64,000 bases of DNA from Bacillus subtilis (lineage in GTDB: Bacteria > Pseudomonadota > Alphaproteobacteria > Rhizobiales > Rhizobiaceae): positions 372,001-436,000 of the forward strand of contig JAHREI010000002.1 in the NCBI GenBank assembly GCA_021733665.1, read 5' to 3'. The translations under genes were made by a program, and so were the position numbers. Shown here piece by piece: positions 60,834-64,000 of this stretch (position 1 is its first letter; each line of letters opens with the position of its first letter). Under the pieces are notes generated by a model. That model worked only from the letters and a program-made list of their open reading frames with translations. It was not told where the DNA came from and did no database searches.

Positions 60834-62021
60834 TTATGCGGGCAGTAAGGCGATCAGCCCGTCACTGCTGCGCTGCAATTGACCGGCAAGGTCTAGTTCC
60901 AGCAAAGCCAGATGCACGGCAGAGGCAGGTAGCTCCGTATGGCGGATAATCGCATCCACGCTAGCAGGCGTGCTGCTGAGCGCATTGCGGATGCGTTCAA
61001 TATCAGCACTGCCGTTTGGCAGGCTTTCTGATGTTTCAAGAGAAAGGGGCGCAGCTTGCGCGAGAATTTGTGCAGAATCTTCTGTGAAAACAAAACCGGC
61101 CTGTTGCGGTGCCGTACCGTCCTTGCGCAACATCGGTGCCAGTGCGTCGCAGATATCCTGCGCTTGCGTGAGCATGATCGCACCGTTTTTCAGCAGCGTA
61201 TTGGTGCCGCTGGCACGCGGATCAAGCGGTGAGCCGGGGACGGCAAAGACCAGTCTGCCCATTTCAGCCGCCAGCCTTGCACTAATAAGAGAGCCGGATC
61301 GCTGCGCCGCTTCAATAACCGCAAGGCCGAGAGATAAACCGGCAATGATGCGGTTGCGGCGCGGAAAGTCCTGCGCCCGTGGCACCCAGTCGAATGGCAT
61401 TTCTGAAATAATGATGCCGCCACGATTTATGATTTGCTCAAGCAGCGGTAAATTCTCCGGCGGGTAAGGGCGGTTCAGACCACCGGCCAGCACGGCAATG
61501 GTGCCGGTTTCCAAGCTGGCTTTGTGGGCAGCGGCATCAATCCCCCGCGCAAAACCGGAGATAATAGCAAAGCCGTTTGCACCCAGATCACGCACTAATT
61601 GGCTGGTGAAGGCGCAGGCGGTGGCGGAGGCATTGCGCGCGCCAACTATGGCGACCGGCGGCTTGCTGAAGAGCTCTGTATTGCCAAGCACAGTCACGAG
61701 CGGCGGCGGGTTGAGCATTTGCCGCAGATATTGAGGATAGTCGGGTTCGCCCATGCCAATCAGTCGGGCACCGGCGCGGTCAATCGCTTCCAGTTCCTGT
61801 TCGGCTTGTTCAATTGTATGGATACGGAGCGGGCGTTTGGCCGTGGAGCGCACCAATTGAGGCAGACGCTCAAGTGCGGCAGCGGCACTGCCGCAATAGG
61901 CGATCAGATCGCGAAAGCTGGCAGGCCCGACATTGTCACTGCGGATAAGCCGCAGCCAGTTGAGTCTCTGCTGGTCAGAGAGACGAATTCCTTTTGACTG
62001 CGAACCCGTCTTTCTGATCAT
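60834..62021 (-). CDS. dprA: DNA-processing protein DprA
   Basis: Loads RecA on single-stranded DNA taken up in transformation. The 395 residues contain an N-terminal SAM-like helical part (RLNWLRLIRSDNVGPASFRDLI), the Rossmann-like DprA/Smf domain (PPVAIVGARNASATACAF; FAIISGFARGIDAAAHKASL; GTIAVLAGGLNRPYPPEN; RNRIIAGLSLGLAVIEAA), and a C-terminal winged helix (NGSADIERIRNALSSTPASVDAIIRHTELPASAV). It begins 1 bp after the plsY stop, in one transcript with it. Confidence 0.95.
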   Translation of the reverse strand: MIRKTGSQSKGIRLSDQQRLNWLRLIRSDNVGPASFRDLIAYCGSAAAALERLPQLVRSTAKRPLRIHTIEQAEQELEAIDRAGARLIGMGEPDYPQYLRQMLNPPPLVTVLGNTELFSKPPVAIVGARNASATACAFTSQLVRDLGANGFAIISGFARGIDAAAHKASLETGTIAVLAGGLNRPYPPENLPLLEQIINRGGIIISEMPFDWVPRAQDFPRRNRIIAGLSLGLAVIEAAQRSGSLISARLAAEMGRLVFAVPGSPLDPRASGTNTLLKNGAIMLTQAQDICDALAPMLRKDGTAPQQAGFVFTEDSAQILAQAAPLSLETSESLPNGSADIERIRNALSSTPASVDAIIRHTELPASAVHLALLELDLAGQLQRSSDGLIALLPA

Positions 62022-62022
62022 T

Positions 62023-62634
62023 TTATTTTGATCCTATCTTGGTTTCAGTACCGCTGAGCAACCGCTTGATATTCTCGCGGTGTTTGATGAAAACAATCAC
62101 AGTGAGAATGGCAAACAGCAGTGCGGTTTTTGTCAGGCCGAGATAGAGAATGGATACCGGCACCACGATACTTGCAATCAGCGCGGAGAGCGATGAATAG
62201 CGGGTAAGCAGCGCAATAACGATCCAGACAGCGGCAAAAACCAGTGCACCGGGCCAGACCAGCCCGAGCAAAATACCGAGATAGGTGGCAACGCCTTTGC
62301 CGCCTTTAAAGCCAAGCCAGACCGGAAACAGATGGCCGAGAAAAGCACCGAGACCGGCAGCAAGGGCATAATCGCGGCCGAAATAGGCGGCAACCAGCAC
62401 TGCAATTGTGCCTTTCAGCATGTCGCAAAGCAAGGTTGCAGCAGCAATTTTCTTATTGCCGGTGCGCAGCACATTCGTTGCGCCGATATTGCCGGAACCG
62501 ATAGAGCGCACATCGCCCAGACCGGCCATACGGGTCAGCAGCAGACCGAAGGGAATTGAACCAAGCAGATAGCCAAAAATCAGCGCGGCAAAAATACCTG
62601 CAACGCCGCCGGTGATAATCAGTGGTTCAAGCAT
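62023..62634 (-). CDS. plsY: Glycerol-3-phosphate acyltransferase PlsY
   Basis: Integral membrane enzyme that moves an acyl group from acyl-phosphate to glycerol-3-phosphate, the first step of phospholipid synthesis. The 203 residues have five hydrophobic segments and the three conserved loops: [25 protein letters not shown] and [21 protein letters not shown]. pyrC lies 74 bp upstream in the same orientation, so pyrC-plsY-dprA is a likely operon. Confidence 0.96.
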   Translation of the reverse strand: MLEPLIITGGVAGIFAALIFGYLLGSIPFGLLLTRMAGLGDVRSIGSGNIGATNVLRTGNKKIAAATLLCDMLKGTIAVLVAAYFGRDYALAAGLGAFLGHLFPVWLGFKGGKGVATYLGILLGLVWPGALVFAAVWIVIALLTRYSSLSALIASIVVPVSILYLGLTKTALLFAILTVIVFIKHRENIKRLLSGTETKIGSK

Positions 62635-62708
62635 AATACCCCCTCGAAATATTGCGTCCCCTCACAGAGACTGTAGAAATTAGGCATAAAATCCGCATCA
62701 AAACAATA

Positions 62709-63995
62709 TTATAATGCATAGACCGTTTTGCCGTTGACGACTGTACGGATAGTGCGTCCCTGAAATTTAGCATCTTCAAAAGAGCTGTTTTTCGAGAGTG
62801 AGTGCAATTCATCGGCCTTCACGACCCATGGTTCATAAAGATCAACCACAGCAAAATCGGCTTTTGCACCAACTTTCAGTGTACCGGCATCAAGGCCGTA
62901 GAGTTTGGCCGGTGCGGTGGAAAGCACTTCAATCAGGCGCATCAAGGTCAGAGATTCATTGTGATAGAGCCGCAGAGCTGCACCCAGCAGGGTTTCCAGA
63001 CCAATTGCACCGGCTTCCGCATCGGCGAAAGGCAGGCGTTTGGTGTCCACATCCTGCGGATTATGCGCGGAGACAACCACATCGACTGTGCCGTTGCGCA
63101 CAGCTTCAATCATCGCCTGACGGTCATCTTCAGTACGCAGTGGCGGTGAAAGACGGAAGAACGTGCGATATTCGCCAATATCATTCTCATTGAGTGACAA
63201 ATGATTGATTGAAACAGCAGCACTGACTTTTGTGTTTGTCTCTTTCGCACGGCGCAAAGTCTGCACCGACATATCGCAGGAAATTTGCGCGGCGTGATAA
63301 TGGCCACCGGTCATGGCGGCGAGACGCAGGTCGCGTTCCAGCGGGATCACTTCTGCTTCACGCGGGCTACCGGACAGGCCGAGCCAGCTGGCATAAAGCC
63401 CGCTATTCATCGCGCCGCCACCGAGAAAAGGATCCATGGTTTCATGGGCAATAACAGCGCCAAAATCCTTCGCATAGGTCAGCGCACGGCGCAGCAGCAG
63501 CGTATTGGCCAGTGATTTGCGGCCTTCGGTAAAGGCAACTGCACCGGCTTCCCTCAGCAAGCCCATTTCGGTCATTTCCTCACCGAGCAAACCACGGGTA
63601 ATCGCAGCAGCAGGGTGTACATTGACGATAGCTGTGTCGCGGGCAGTTCGCTTGACGAATTCGACCAGTGCCACATTATCAATCACCGGATCGGTATCCG
63701 GCATCATGATCATGGAGGTTACACCGCCGGCTGCAGCGGCCTGACTGGCTGAAGCGATCGTTTCACGGTGTTCCGTACCCGGCTCACCGATAAACACGCG
63801 GCTGTCGACCAGACCCGGGATCAGTACATTGCCGTTAAGGTCAATGACTTCTGCGCCTTCCGGTGTGCCCTGATGATTGGCATCTGCACCGCTGGCAACA
63901 ATAATGCCGTCCTGAACAATCAGCGTGCCGTTTTCGTCGAGGTTACGAGAAGGGTCAATGATGCGGGCATTGGTGTAAACTGTAGTGCTCATCAT
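62709..63995 (-). CDS. pyrC: Dihydroorotase-like protein (PyrC), metal ligands missing
   Basis: Class I dihydroorotase family, 428 residues, complete at both ends. The fold is clear (RIIDPSRNLDENGTLIV; VLIPGLVDSRVFIGEPG; GGVTSMIMMPDTDPVIDN; INHLSLNENDIGEYRTFF). However, the HxH zinc ligands expected after PGLVD are replaced by SRVFIGEPG, the usual carboxylate in the strand near residue 155 is AFTEGRKS, and the TDHAPH-like motif reads SAHNPQDVD. It is therefore probably a non-catalytic pseudo-dihydroorotase that supports aspartate transcarbamoylase. The start ATGATG overlaps a TAA just upstream (TAATG), which may be the end of pyrB outside the window. Confidence 0.9.
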   Translation of the reverse strand: MMSTTVYTNARIIDPSRNLDENGTLIVQDGIIVASGADANHQGTPEGAEVIDLNGNVLIPGLVDSRVFIGEPGTEHRETIASASQAAAAGGVTSMIMMPDTDPVIDNVALVEFVKRTARDTAIVNVHPAAAITRGLLGEEMTEMGLLREAGAVAFTEGRKSLANTLLLRRALTYAKDFGAVIAHETMDPFLGGGAMNSGLYASWLGLSGSPREAEVIPLERDLRLAAMTGGHYHAAQISCDMSVQTLRRAKETNTKVSAAVSINHLSLNENDIGEYRTFFRLSPPLRTEDDRQAMIEAVRNGTVDVVVSAHNPQDVDTKRLPFADAEAGAIGLETLLGAALRLYHNESLTLMRLIEVLSTAPAKLYGLDAGTLKVGAKADFAVVDLYEPWVVKADELHSLSKNSSFEDAKFQGRTIRTVVNGKTVYAL

Positions 63996-64000
63996 TAGGC

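Noticed and set aside
1-64000. Prophage, insertion sequence, integron or CRISPR array
   Set aside because: No transposase, integrase, phage structural gene or regularly spaced repeat array was seen; base composition is even.

Overview
This window looks like chromosomal DNA of an alphaproteobacterium of the order Hyphomicrobiales (Rhizobiales), most likely in or near the Brucellaceae. The evidence is the ntrC-ntrY-ntrX-trkA-hfq-hflX block, clpP-clpX-lon, an IalB-family protein, DivK next to a DUF3572 gene, a DinB with an N-terminal zinc knuckle, an alphaproteobacterial SOS box (GTTC-N7-GTTC) and an alphaproteobacterial RpoH-type promoter. Base composition looks moderate (about half G+C by eye) and even, with no prophage, transposase or CRISPR array. 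Genus cannot be fixed from sequence alone.

Layout. 1-9.8 kb: nitrogen/redox signalling (ntrC, ntrY, ntrX), the K+ channel regulator trkA, a small glycosyltransferase, then hfq and hflX. 10-15.3 kb: the protease cluster clpP, clpX, lon with heat-shock-type promoter candidates. 15.3-20.4 kb: an accessory stretch with intergenic inverted repeats, a small exported protein, a Zur-box-preceded zinc chaperone gene (aztD), a dioxygenase-hydrolase fusion and two identical tRNA-Lys genes. 20.4-32.2 kb: ccdA, glmU, glmS, an AAC(6')-like acetyltransferase, recG, sdhE, mfd and a hydrolase. 32.2-46.4 kb: mostly peripheral functions (methyltransferase, FrnE-like oxidoreductase, YejA-like binding protein, IalB, GNAT, isochorismatase-like hydrolase with a GlxA-type regulator, MFS, CHRD protein, MerR regulator, secreted hydrolase) around housekeeping icd, trmJ and murI. 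46.4-64 kb: an exported phytase-like protein, a GNAT, SOS-controlled dinB, DUF3572/divK, a VOC protein where pleD is normally expected, rpmG, MFS, Nudix, DUF983, rnr, topA, a small protein, dprA, plsY, and a pyrC homologue that has lost its catalytic metal ligands.

How it fits together. The first block links nitrogen state (NtrC) to the NtrYX pair: a 17-bp perfect palindrome matching 12 of 14 fixed positions of the NtrC consensus lies between ntrC and ntrY, directly upstream of a TATAAT box 12 bp from the ntrY ATG. NtrX lacks the GAFTGA loop that NtrC keeps, so the two regulators probably use different polymerase forms. ClpP, ClpX and Lon form a heat-responsive proteolysis island. Genes for cell-wall precursors (glmU, glmS, murI), DNA maintenance (recG, mfd, dinB, topA, dprA) and RNA metabolism (hfq, rnr, trmJ) make up most of the conserved backbone.

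The points I find most worth a second look are the NtrC-like operator array at ntrY, the stand-alone aztD with two Zur-like boxes, the dioxygenase-hydrolase fusion, the apparent absence of pleD beside divK, the metal-site-less pyrC, the SOS box that settles the dinB start, and the mosaic intergenic repeats.
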